A stretch of 6,153 nucleotides of DNA from an uncultured Bacteroides sp. GTDB lineage: Bacteria; Bacteroidota; Bacteroidia; Bacteroidales; Bacteroidaceae. The stretch covers positions 1 through 6,153 of the forward strand of contig CAJJYX010000176.1 in assembly GCA_905197435.1 (NCBI GenBank). Direction: 5' to 3'. Below, piece after piece: positions 1 to 6,123 of this stretch. Position 1 is the first letter of the stretch; every line of letters begins with the position of its first letter. Made by a program: the position numbers and the translations under genes. Under the pieces are notes generated by a model, which was not told the DNA's origin, ran no database searches, and saw nothing but the letters and a program-made list of their open reading frames with translations.

Positions 1-78
1 AGGTATAAATTTTATTTGTTTGTTAATGTGTCTACCTATTTCAGCATAAGACAATCTGACGTCCACGAACGACTATAC

Positions 79-120
79 AAAAGAAAAGCTGCAAAAGACC
101 GGTTTCAGTCCTTTGCAGCT
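79..120 (-). terminator. Rho-independent terminator of rpmH
   Basis: A 13-base inverted repeat has arms at 87-99 and 108-120 and an 8-base loop. Read on the minus strand, the one imperfect position becomes a G-U wobble, whereas on the plus strand it is an A-C mismatch, so the hairpin favours minus-strand transcripts. A T-rich run (TTTTCTTTT in the minus-strand reading) follows at 86-79. It lies 35 bases beyond the rpmH stop codon, where a terminator is expected. Confidence 0.85.
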
Positions 121-154
121 CCCTTATTTCTTTATACTAACGAAACGGGGCCTA

Positions 155-316
155 TTATGCCTTCACTCCATTGTATTCGTCAGAAACAGTCAGTTTCTTT
201 CTGCCTTTAGCACGACGTGCTGCCAATACTCTGCGGCCGTTTGCTGTAGCCATTCTCTCACGGAAACCGTGTTTGTTCTTTCTCTTTCTGTTAGAGGGTT
301 GAAATGTTCTTTTCAT
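155..316 (-). CDS. rpmH: 50S ribosomal protein L34
   Basis: This 53-residue, strongly basic protein is a structural component of the large ribosomal subunit. The minus-strand reading from the ATG at 316-314 begins [19 protein letters not shown], the L34 signature, followed by the family-typical [21 protein letters not shown] and a short Bacteroidota tail ending in EYNGVKA. Length matches the family (about 44-53 residues). It has its own promoter element at 362-369 and its own terminator at 79-120, so it appears to be monocistronic. In many bacteria rpmH lies beside rnpA and dnaA. Here it is divergent from efp instead, pairing two translation genes around one intergenic region. Confidence 0.97.
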   Translation of the reverse strand: MKRTFQPSNRKRKNKHGFRERMATANGRRVLAARRAKGRKKLTVSDEYNGVKA

Positions 317-361
317 TACTGTATCTTGTTTTTATGTTATTATTCTCACGAATTCGGGCTG

Positions 362-392
362 CAAAAATAGGTACTTTTTTCAAATAAACCAA
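362..392 (-). promoter_or_regulatory. Bacteroidota-type promoter for rpmH
   Basis: On the minus strand, TATTTTTG at 369-362 is an exact match to the Bacteroidota -7 consensus TAnnTTTG. The -33 element is weaker: TTGG at 392-389, spaced by 19 bases, matches three of four positions of TTTG. Transcription would start just inside 362, giving a leader of roughly 35-40 bases before the rpmH ATG. Assignment is by consensus only. Confidence 0.65.
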
Positions 393-419
393 GAGATAAC
401 TCATTTTCTCTCAAAAGTT

Positions 420-451
420 TTTGTGTTTTTTACCGATTTCCATTACTTTTG
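420..451 (+). promoter_or_regulatory. Bacteroidota-type promoter for efp
   Basis: TTTG at 420-423 and TACTTTTG at 444-451 match both the -33 (TTTG) and -7 (TAnnTTTG) elements of the Bacteroidota housekeeping sigma factor, with a 20-base spacer. The start point should lie around 456-460, giving an A-rich, Shine-Dalgarno-free leader of about 50 bases. The rpmH -33 element lies 27 bases away on the other strand, so the two promoters are back to back. Confidence 0.8.
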
Positions 452-510
452 CACCCGCAAACCAGCACTAACGAAGTAAATACCAATATAATAATATAAA
501 GACTATAAGT

Positions 511-1077
511 ATGATTAATGCTCAAGACATTAAAATCGGAACTTGCATCCGTATGGACGGCAAGCTGTATTTCTGTATCGACTTCCTGCACGTAAAGCCG
601 GGAAAAGGTAATACTTTCATGCGTACCAAACTGAAAGACGTGGTTAACGGCTACGTTTTGGAACGTCGTTTCAACATCGGTGAGAAACTGGAAGATGTAC
701 GCGTGGAACGTCGTCCCCACCAATACCTTTATCATGACGGTGACAACTACCAATTCATGAATCAGGAGACTTTCGACCAAATTCCTATCGCGCACGACCT
801 CATCAACGGTGTTGACTTCCTGCTCGAAGGAATGATAGTAGACGTGGTATCGGACGCTTCCACGGAAACCGTCCTCTATGCCGATGTGCCCATCAAGGTT
901 CAGCAGAAGATTACTTACACAGAACCGGGACTGAAAGGCGATACAGCAACCAACACGCTGAAGCCTGCCACCGTGGAATCCGGCGCAACAGTACGCGTTC
1001 CTTTGTTCATCAATGAAGGTGAGACAATCGAAATCGACACACGCGACGGTTCTTACGTAAGCCGCGTAAAAGCATAA
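511..1077 (+). CDS. efp: Translation elongation factor P
   Basis: EF-P binds between the ribosomal P and E sites and relieves stalling at consecutive prolines. The 188-residue length fits the family. The N-terminal KOW-like domain carries the exposed loop VKPGKGNTF, and Lys32 corresponds to the modified Lys34 of E. coli EF-P. The middle and C-terminal OB domains show YLYHDGDNYQFMNQETF, DPGLKGDT-like (TEPGLKGDTATNT), ATVESGATVRVPLFI and the terminal DTRDGSYVSRVK signature. The ATG at 511 follows an A-rich leader with no Shine-Dalgarno sequence, as is normal in Bacteroidota. The gene is monocistronic, with its own promoter (420-451) and terminator (1114-1151). No EF-P modification gene (epmA, epmB, earP) is visible in this window, so the state of Lys32 cannot be judged. 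Confidence 0.98.
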   Translation: MINAQDIKIGTCIRMDGKLYFCIDFLHVKPGKGNTFMRTKLKDVVNGYVLERRFNIGEKLEDVRVERRPHQYLYHDGDNYQFMNQETFDQIPIAHDLINGVDFLLEGMIVDVVSDASTETVLYADVPIKVQQKITYTEPGLKGDTATNTLKPATVESGATVRVPLFINEGETIEIDTRDGSYVSRVKA

Positions 1078-1113
1078 GTATTTTTGAAGTCAGGCTAATG
1101 CCCCTTTCATAGC

Positions 1114-1151
1114 ATCCCCGGTGCCGCTCGGCATCCGGGGATTTTTCTTTT
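1114..1151 (+). terminator. Rho-independent terminator of efp
   Basis: An 8-bp GC-rich outer stem (ATCCCCGG at 1114-1121 with CCGGGGAT at 1135-1142) encloses a 5-bp inner stem (TGCCG/CGGCA) with a 2-base loop and a single bulged T at 1134. The T-rich run TTTTTCTTTT follows directly. It lies 36 bases after the efp stop and separates efp from the next transcription unit. Confidence 0.92.
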
Positions 1152-1183
1152 CATTTATTCATCTACAAAGTTTAAATAATATA

Positions 1184-1191
1184 TATCTTTG
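1184..1191 (+). promoter_or_regulatory. Probable -7 element for the glycosyltransferase unit
   Basis: TATCTTTG is an exact match to TAnnTTTG and sits between the efp terminator and the glycosyltransferase start. No clear TTTG lies at the proper distance upstream, although the region is very AT-rich. The start point would be near 1197, leaving a leader of about 25 bases. Confidence 0.55.
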
Positions 1192-1221
1192 CGGAGGTAA
1201 TCAAAATATGGAACCATACAA

Positions 1222-2211
1222 ATGAGATACTCCGTCATCATCCCCGTATACAACCGTCCCGACGAGGTGGACGAACTGCTGCAAAGCCTGACGCAACAAA
1301 GTTTCAAGGACTTTGAAGTGATTGTGGTAGAAGACGGGTCCTCCGTCCCCTGCAAGTCTGTCACAGAGAAGTACCGGAAACTATTAGACGTGCACTACTA
1401 CAACAAGCCCAACTCCGGCCCCGGACAAACCCGCAACTACGGGGCGGAACGAAGCAAGGGCGACTACCTGATAATACTGGATTCGGACTGCATCCTGCCC
1501 GAAGGCTATTTTGCCGCAGTGGAAAAAGAACTGCAGCATGAAGCTGCCGATGCCTTCGGAGGCCCAGACCGCGCGCACGAGTCGTTCACGGACATACAGA
1601 AAGCCATCAACTACTCCATGACCTCTTTCTTCACCACCGGCGGCATCCGCGGGGGAAAGAAGAAGATGGACAAGTTCTACCCACGGAGCTTCAACATGGG
1701 CGTGCGGCGGGAGGTGTACCAAGCCTTGGGCGGATTCTCACGGATGCGCTTCGGGGAGGACATAGACTTCAGCATCCGAATCTTCAAGGGAGGATATACC
1801 TGCCGGCTGTTCCCCGGCGCCTGGGTGTACCACAAACGCCGGACAGACTTCAGGAAGTTCTTCAAGCAGGTACACAATTCCGGAATTGCCCGTATCAACC
1901 TGTACAAGAAATATCCGGAATCACTGAAACTTGTCCATCTGCTGCCGGCCGCATTCACCCTTGGAGTAGCCATATTCCTGCTTGGAACGCCCTTCTGTTC
2001 ATACAGCCTGCTGCCAATCGTTCTTTATGCGCTTCTGGTATGCGCAGATTCCACCGTTCGGAATCGCAGCCTCAGCATCGGATGCTACTCCGTTGCCGCC
2101 TCCTTTATACAGCTCATCGGATACGGAACGGGATTCCTGCGAGCCTGGTGGGGCCGTTGCATACTCGGCAAAGATGAATTCGAGGCTTTCAGAAAAAACT
2201 TTTATAAGTGA
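1222..2211 (+). CDS. Membrane-anchored family 2 glycosyltransferase
   Basis: This 329-residue protein should transfer a sugar from a nucleotide-sugar donor to an unknown acceptor at the cytoplasmic face of the inner membrane. The N-terminus MRYSVIIPVYNRPDEVDELL is the classic GT2/GT-A nucleotide-binding start, followed by FEVIVVEDGSS. The metal-binding DxD is D87-S88-D89 within YLIILDSDCILP. GEDIDFSIR (E179-D180) is the acceptor-side ED motif. From about residue 235 to the end there are two or three hydrophobic stretches (LLPAAFTLGVAIFLLG, LLPIVLYALLV, and a third near 290-308), so the C-terminus is likely membrane-embedded. The ATG at 1222 begins directly at the family core. A five-codon ORF (1208-1225) overlaps this start as ATGA. 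Acceptor and product (lipopolysaccharide, capsule or glycolipid) cannot be told from the sequence, and no glycan locus surrounds it. Confidence 0.92.
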   Translation: MRYSVIIPVYNRPDEVDELLQSLTQQSFKDFEVIVVEDGSSVPCKSVTEKYRKLLDVHYYNKPNSGPGQTRNYGAERSKGDYLIILDSDCILPEGYFAAVEKELQHEAADAFGGPDRAHESFTDIQKAINYSMTSFFTTGGIRGGKKKMDKFYPRSFNMGVRREVYQALGGFSRMRFGEDIDFSIRIFKGGYTCRLFPGAWVYHKRRTDFRKFFKQVHNSGIARINLYKKYPESLKLVHLLPAAFTLGVAIFLLGTPFCSYSLLPIVLYALLVCADSTVRNRSLSIGCYSVAASFIQLIGYGTGFLRAWWGRCILGKDEFEAFRKNFYK

Positions 2212-2264
2212 TGAGTGACCGGCAGGGGCAGACAGACTTGACAAATCGGGAAAAGGAAGATTAG
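2211..2264 (+). CDS. Possible mini-ORF between the glycosyltransferase and radC
   Basis: A 17-codon reading frame (MSDRQGQTDLTNREKED) starts in a TGATG overlap with the glycosyltransferase stop and ends two bases before the radC ATG, so it fills the spacer exactly. The predicted peptide is short, hydrophilic and not recognised. It could be a translational coupler that keeps ribosomes moving into radC, or simply chance. No ribosome binding site or conservation evidence is available from this window. Confidence 0.2.
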   Translation: MSDRQGQTDLTNREKED

Positions 2265-2266
2265 GA

Positions 2267-2953
2267 ATGGAGAAACTGAATATCAACCAGTGGGCGGAAG
2301 AGGATCGCCCGCGGGAAAAGATGATGCAGAAAGGGACGGAAGCCTTGAGCGATGCCGAGCTGCTCGCCATTCTCATCGGCTCCGGCAATACGGAAGAAAC
2401 AGCCGTGACACTGATGCAACGTGTACTCGCCACCTGTGGCAACGACCTCAACCGGCTGGCCAAATGGGAAGTACGGGACTTCTCCCGGTTCAAAGGTTTC
2501 GGTCCCGCCAAAAGTATTACCGTCATGGCAGCTCTGGAGCTCGGCAAGCGCCGCAAGTTGCAAGAACACCCCGAACGTACCGCCATCCGCTCCTCCACCG
2601 ACATCTACGAGCTGTTTCACCCCCTGCTTTGCGACCTTGCCACAGAGGAATTCTGGGTGCTGCTCATGAACCAAGCCACCAAAGTGATAGGCAAAATACG
2701 CATCAGCCGTGGTGGCATCGACCAGACCACGGCCGACGTGCGCAGCATCTTGCGCGAAGCCCTGCTGCAACGCGCCACGCAAATAGCCCTTGTCCACAAC
2801 CATCCCTCCGGCAGCCCACGCCCCAGCAACGAAGACCGGCATCTGACGGAACTGGTCAGAAAAGCCGCCCGGACAATGAACATACACCTGACCGACCACG
2901 TTATCGTCACGGACGGGAAGTATTACAGTTTCAACGACGAAGGGTTGCTATGA
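2267..2953 (+). CDS. radC: RadC family (UPF0758) JAMM-domain protein
   Basis: The protein has 228 residues, the usual RadC length. An N-terminal helical region carries the family signature SDAELLAILIGSGN, then a helix-hairpin-helix-like segment (RFKGFGPAKSITVMAALELGKR). The C-terminal JAB/JAMM domain contains the zinc-site motif HNHPSGSPRPSNED, with H177, H179 and D190 all present, so the metal site looks intact. The historical link to DNA repair is disputed and the substrate of the family is unknown; the fold suggests a metal-dependent hydrolase or DNA-associated role. The start at 2267 (MEKLNINQWAEEDRPREK) matches the conserved Bacteroidota N-terminus. It lies 55 bases after the glycosyltransferase with no evident promoter or terminator between them, so the two are probably co-transcribed. 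Confidence 0.96.
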   Translation: MEKLNINQWAEEDRPREKMMQKGTEALSDAELLAILIGSGNTEETAVTLMQRVLATCGNDLNRLAKWEVRDFSRFKGFGPAKSITVMAALELGKRRKLQEHPERTAIRSSTDIYELFHPLLCDLATEEFWVLLMNQATKVIGKIRISRGGIDQTTADVRSILREALLQRATQIALVHNHPSGSPRPSNEDRHLTELVRKAARTMNIHLTDHVIVTDGKYYSFNDEGLL

Positions 2954-3009
2954 ATAATCCCAAAAGGGAGTTTACACCAGAGCCAACGGAAGTTTCCCCA
3001 AAAAGGTGA
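2950..3009 (+). CDS. Possible mini-ORF downstream of radC
   Basis: A 19-codon frame (MNNPKREFTPEPTEVSPKR) begins in an ATGA overlap with the radC stop codon and is followed by a non-coding gap up to the DUF59 promoter. The peptide is basic, proline-rich and not recognised. It resembles the 17-codon frame before radC only in size and in its overlapping start. It may be a remnant of a longer gene, a leaderless coupled peptide or chance. Confidence 0.2.
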   Translation: MNNPKREFTPEPTEVSPKR

Positions 3010-3064
3010 AGCATGTGCCCCACCGTCAAACCCTCCCCCGAAGTAATGAAAAGAAGGGCGTTCC

Positions 3065-3095
3065 TTTGCATTTTCAATTAAATTCCATAGCTTTG
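3065..3095 (+). promoter_or_regulatory. Bacteroidota-type promoter for the DUF59 gene
   Basis: TTTG at 3065-3068 and TAGCTTTG at 3088-3095 match the -33 and -7 consensus elements exactly, with a 19-base spacer. Transcription should begin near 3101-3104, about 26 bases before the ATG at 3129. This argues against any upstream GTG or ATG as the start of the downstream gene and makes the DUF59 and lpxH pair a separate transcription unit. Confidence 0.8.
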
Positions 3096-3128
3096 CTCTT
3101 TGAAAACCTACATAATAACCCTACGAAT

Positions 3129-3440
3129 ATGACCAAATTTGAAATAGAAGAGAAAATTGTCTCCATGCTCAAAACCGTATTCGACCCGGAAATACCGGTC
3201 AATGTATACGACTTGGGACTGATTTACAAAATAGACGTCTCCGACCAGGGAGAAACCACCATCGATATGACGCTGACCGCCCCCAACTGCCCGGCAGCCG
3301 ACTTTATCATGGAAGACGTGCGCCAAAAGGTGGAATCCATCGACGGCGTGACCTCCGCCACCGTCAATCTCGTCTTCGAGCCCGAATGGGACAAGGACAT
3401 GATGAGCGAAGAAGCAAAACTGGAATTGGGATTCCTTTAG
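3129..3440 (+). CDS. MIP18/DUF59 family iron-sulfur assembly protein
   Basis: A 103-residue single-domain protein of the MIP18 (DUF59) family, whose members (SufT, the domain of PaaD, eukaryotic CIA2) act in maturation of iron-sulfur proteins. The family core is clear: FDPEIPVNVYDLGLIYKI (residues 18-35), then MTLTAPNCPAADFI with the conserved Cys54, and the closing VNLVFEPEWDKDMMSEEAKLELGF. The same frame stays open upstream to a GTG at 3006, which would add 41 residues, but that segment lacks family similarity and lies before the promoter at 3065-3095, so the ATG at 3129 is preferred. No suf or isc gene is adjacent, so the client proteins are unknown. lpxH follows after 34 bases and is probably co-transcribed. 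Confidence 0.93.
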   Translation: MTKFEIEEKIVSMLKTVFDPEIPVNVYDLGLIYKIDVSDQGETTIDMTLTAPNCPAADFIMEDVRQKVESIDGVTSATVNLVFEPEWDKDMMSEEAKLELGFL

Positions 3441-3474
3441 GTCAATTTTCCATTACCAATTATCCATCAAAGAA

Positions 3475-4239
3475 ATGAAGAATGTATATTTCCTCTCGGA
3501 TGCTCACCTGGGCTCACGAGCCATCGAACACGGACGAACCCAAGAACGTAGGCTGGTCAACTTTTTGGACAGCATCAAGCACAAGGCATCCGCCGTATAT
3601 CTGCTGGGAGACATGTTTGACTTCTGGTACGAATTCCGTACCGTCGTGCCCAAAGGCTATACGCGCTTCCTGGGCAAGTTGTCCGAACTGACCGACCTGA
3701 GAGTGGAAGTCCACTTCTTCACGGGAAACCACGACCTTTGGTGCGGTGACTATCTGACCAAGGAATGCGGCGTCATCATACACCGCGAGCCACTGACTAC
3801 CGAAATCTTCGGAAAAGAGTTCTACCTTGCCCACGGTGACGGACTGGGCGACCCGGACAAGAAATTCAAGATGTTGCGCGCCATGTTCCCCAGCCACACC
3901 CTCCAAAAGATGTTCTCGGCCCTGCATCCCCGGTGGAGCATGGAGTTGGGACTGAACTGGGCCAAACACAGCCGTCTGAAACGCATAGACGGGAAAGAAC
4001 CCGAATACATGGGAGAAAACAACGAATATCTGGTACTCTACACCAAAGAATACCTGAAAAGCCATCCCAACATCAACTACTTTATCTACGGCCACCGCCA
4101 CATCGAACTGGACCTGATGCTGAGCAGCACCGCCCGCATACTGATCCTCGGTGATTGGATAAACTACTTCTCATATGCTGTCTTCGACGGCGAGAACCTA
4201 TTCCTCGAAAATTATGTAGAGGGAGAGACTAAGTTGTAA
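3475..4239 (+). CDS. lpxH: UDP-2,3-diacylglucosamine diphosphatase-like metallophosphoesterase
   Basis: A 254-residue calcineurin-like phosphoesterase. In lipid A synthesis LpxH hydrolyses UDP-2,3-diacylglucosamine to 2,3-diacylglucosamine 1-phosphate and UMP on the cytoplasmic side of the inner membrane. The dinuclear metal-site motifs occur in order: SDAHLG (D9, H11), LLGDMFDFW (D46), TGNHD (N85, H86), AHGDG (H120, D122) and YGHRHIE (H207, H209). The aromatic-rich middle region and the HGDGLGDPDKKFK segment fit the LpxH group better than generic phosphoesterases. One difference is GNHD where E. coli LpxH has GNRD; a His there also occurs in LpxH-like paralogs, so the exact substrate is inferred. 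The ATG at 3475 begins directly at the first beta strand. No promoter or terminator is evident in the 34-base gap upstream. Confidence 0.85.
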   Translation: MKNVYFLSDAHLGSRAIEHGRTQERRLVNFLDSIKHKASAVYLLGDMFDFWYEFRTVVPKGYTRFLGKLSELTDLRVEVHFFTGNHDLWCGDYLTKECGVIIHREPLTTEIFGKEFYLAHGDGLGDPDKKFKMLRAMFPSHTLQKMFSALHPRWSMELGLNWAKHSRLKRIDGKEPEYMGENNEYLVLYTKEYLKSHPNINYFIYGHRHIELDLMLSSTARILILGDWINYFSYAVFDGENLFLENYVEGETKL

Positions 4240-4288
4240 TCAGCCGCCCCTTCCTCTGTATTCTCATTCCACTATATCATTACCATAC

Positions 4289-5857
4289 ATGAAACCTTTA
4301 AGACTGAAAAACATGATTGCCGGAGGCCTGCTCGCAGTAGGGGCATTGCCGGTATGGGGACAGTCTAACGCCCCGACACTTGTCATCCGCATCGACGACC
4401 TCGGTGCCCTGCATTCCGTCAACGAAGCTTGTATCGAAACCTATCGCTCGGGAATTGCCCGCAGCGTGGAAGTCATGCCCGTAGCAGCATGGTATCCGGA
4501 AGCCGTCAAGATGCTGAAGGAGAATCCGGGACTGGATGTCGGCTTGCACCTCGTCATCACCAGTGAGTGGGAGAACGTGAAATGGCGCCCACTGACCCAT
4601 TGCCCCAGCCTGACGGATGAAAACGGATATTTCTATCCCATGATGTCTCCCAACCCGGCCTATCCGGGACAAGCCGTTATGGAGCAGAAATGGGACATCA
4701 AAGAGATAGAACAAGAATTCCGTGCACAGATAGAAACAACGCTGAAAAGCATTCCGCAGCTCAGCCATCTGTCCGGACACATGCTCTCCACCGGATTCAG
4801 CAAAGAGGTGAACGAGTTGGTGCAACGGCTTGCCAAAGAATATAACCTGCCGTCCATTGACCGCATGGACTCCTCCAAGGACTACCGGTTCACCTACATC
4901 GGGTACGACGGTCCAAAAAGGACCGCCGAAGAAAAAGAAAACAGTTTCATCAAGGCATTGGACAAGCTGGAGCCGAACAAACGCTATCTATTCCTCGACC
5001 ATCCGGCACTGGACAACGATGAAATGAAAACCGTCTTCCATATCGGATATGAAGACGTGGCTCTGGACCGCCAAGGAGTGACCGACCTGCTGACAAGCTC
5101 CCGCATCAAGAAAGCCATTGAAGACAAGGGCATAAAACTGGTGTCCATCAACCAGCTGACCAAGGGACTGCCCCGTGCCACCGCTTCCCCGAAGCTGGAC
5201 AAAGCCATGAACAAATATCTGAACGCTGTAAAGGAAGCCGGTCAAGACCTGCACAGCATCATGATTGTGCAGCATGGCAATGTCATTGCCGAAGAATGGA
5301 TGGGCGAGAGAAAAGAGGATGAACCGCACATCCTGAATTCCGTCAGCAAAACATTCACCGCCACCGCCGTGGGGCTTGCCATCTCTGAAGGCAAACTGAA
5401 ACTGACGGACAAGGTTATCTCTTTCTTTCCAGACAAACTTCCGGCAACCGTCAGTGAAAATCTGGCAGCCATGACCATACGCGACCTGCTGACCATGAAC
5501 TGCGGACACGACACCGACCCAACCGGAACGATACGTAAAAAGACAGGAGCCGATTGGGTACAGGAATTCCTTGCCTTTCCCGTGGAACATGCACCCGGCA
5601 CCTTCTACACTTACAACAGCCTGGGAACCTACATGCTTTCAGCCATCGTGCAGAAAGTGACAGGTGAGAAAGTGGTGGATTATCTCTACCCCCGCCTGTT
5701 CCGGCCGCTCGGCATTGTAAACATCCAATGGCAGGAAAGCCCGCAAGGCATCAACACCGGAGGCTGGGGATTGTACCTCAAAACAGAAGACCTCGCCAAG
5801 ATGGGGCAACTGTTCCTGCAAAAAGGGAAATGGAACGGACAGCAGGTTATACCTGAA
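4289..5857 (+). CDS. Secreted ChbG/YdjC deacetylase fused to a serine beta-lactamase-like domain, 3' truncated
   Basis: Residues 1-24 look like a signal peptide (basic start, hydrophobic IAGGLLAVGALPVW, likely cut near G24-Q25). Residues 30-290 form a ChbG/YdjC-type carbohydrate deacetylase: IRIDDLG (D36, D37), GLHL (H87) and H160-x3-H164 supply plausible metal ligands, and FLDHPA is a late family motif. From about residue 305 a class C beta-lactamase/D-Ala peptidase-like domain follows, with the S-x-x-K nucleophile motif S351-V-S-K354 and a Y442-N-S motif in the usual YxN position. The domain stops after QQVIPE (residue 523), before the C-terminal HTG/KTG-type motif, so roughly the last quarter of this domain is missing. 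The frame runs on through unrelated sequence to a stop at 5918-5920. It may remodel amino-sugar glycans or peptidoglycan in the periplasm; the substrate is unknown. As it stands, the hydrolase domain is probably inactive. Confidence 0.88.
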
Positions 5858-6110
5858 TGCTATGATTCCTTTGTGATTCCGCTACCAAAGTGGCTGCTTG
5901 GGCTTTGGCCCGCGCAATGATGTCCGGAAGTCGATCCTTGGGGATGACCATGATCCTGCCGTTGGAGTCGTAGCGGGGATATTGGCCATTAAAATAGACA
6001 ACGCCGGTTTCTGCATCCACAAAAAGAACGTCTGGAAGTGGGTGGTACGGACTAACATATGTAGTGTCGGTGAAAACTTTCTTTACAGAATCAATTTGAA
6101 TCAGTTCCAT
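5847..6110 (-). CDS. Unknown 87-residue protein, foreign to its neighbours, probably truncated at its C-terminus
   Basis: I do not recognise this protein. It is hydrophilic, without a signal peptide or membrane segment. The centre reads PDVLFVDAETGVVYFNGQYP, then DSNGRIMVIPKDRLPDII: short beta strands with D-x-x-TGV-x-Y and DSNG turns, ending in an alanine-rich helix (ARAKAQAATLVAESQ). Its ATG at 6110-6108 lies 6 bases after GGAGG, a strong ribosome binding site that Bacteroides genes normally lack. An upstream gene ends 11 bases before the start, so it sits in a compact minus-strand operon. Its last four or so residues and the stop codon at 5849-5847 come from the deacetylase-gene side of the junction, so the natural C-terminus is probably lost. 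Phage, plasmid or Firmicutes chromosomal origin are all possible. Confidence 0.6.
   Translation of the reverse strand: MELIQIDSVKKVFTDTTYVSPYHPLPDVLFVDAETGVVYFNGQYPRYDSNGRIMVIPKDRLPDIIARAKAQAATLVAESQRNHSIQV
5850..5864. other. Junction between Bacteroides-type and foreign sequence
   Basis: Left of here the plus strand encodes a recognisable serine hydrolase domain. Right of here that frame gives CYDSFVIPLPKWLLGLWPAQ, unlike the family, while the minus strand opens into a gene with a strong Shine-Dalgarno sequence. The best estimate of the break is just after the codons for Ile-Pro-Glu (5849-5857). A 7-base direct repeat, TGATTCC at 5863-5869 and 5874-5880, lies just beyond it. No terminal inverted repeat, integrase or attachment site is visible. 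It may be an insertion or an assembly chimera. Confidence 0.6.
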
Positions 6111-6115
6111 ATTCG

Positions 6116-6123
6116 CCCTCCTT
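6116..6123 (-). promoter_or_regulatory. Strong Shine-Dalgarno sequence of the 87-residue gene
   Basis: AAGGAGGG on the minus strand is a perfect complement to the 16S rRNA 3' end, with GGAGG 6 bases from the ATG at 6110. It fixes the start of the downstream gene. It contrasts with the A-rich, Shine-Dalgarno-free leaders of efp and the other genes here and is the clearest sign that this end of the window has a different origin. Confidence 0.85.

Noticed and set aside
1..78. Possible gene end, tRNA or promoter at the left edge
   Set aside because: AT-rich sequence without a cloverleaf, consensus promoter or recognisable protein frame; nothing could be supported.
16..370. Plus-strand frames over the rpmH region
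   Set aside because: They are antisense to rpmH and read through its terminator hairpin. L34 on the minus strand is unmistakable.
2236..2266. TTGACA at 2238-2243 as a sigma-70 -35 box for radC
   Set aside because: Bacteroidota promoters do not use this element, there is no matching -7 sequence before radC, and the match sits in a GC-neutral spacer by chance.
1999..2604. A 201-residue minus-strand frame across the glycosyltransferase and radC
   Set aside because: It has no recognisable domain, runs antisense through two well-supported genes, and has no promoter or start signal of its own.
2261..2899. A 212-residue minus-strand frame antisense to radC
   Set aside because: Its Gly/Phe/Val/His-rich composition mirrors the radC codons, and it shows no motifs.
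2290..3009. A 239-residue plus-strand reading frame overlapping radC
   Set aside because: It is rich in Arg, Pro, His and Gln, as expected of an out-of-frame reading of GC-rich coding DNA, and radC in the other frame has full family motifs. Only its last 19 codons lie outside radC.
3006..3128. A 41-residue N-terminal extension of the DUF59 protein from a GTG start
   Set aside because: The extension lacks family similarity and contains an exact -33/-7 promoter pair, so it is most likely upstream of the transcription start.
5863..5880. 7-base direct repeat TGATTCC as a target-site duplication
   Set aside because: The two copies are only 4 bases apart and both lie to the right of the junction, so they do not flank an inserted element.
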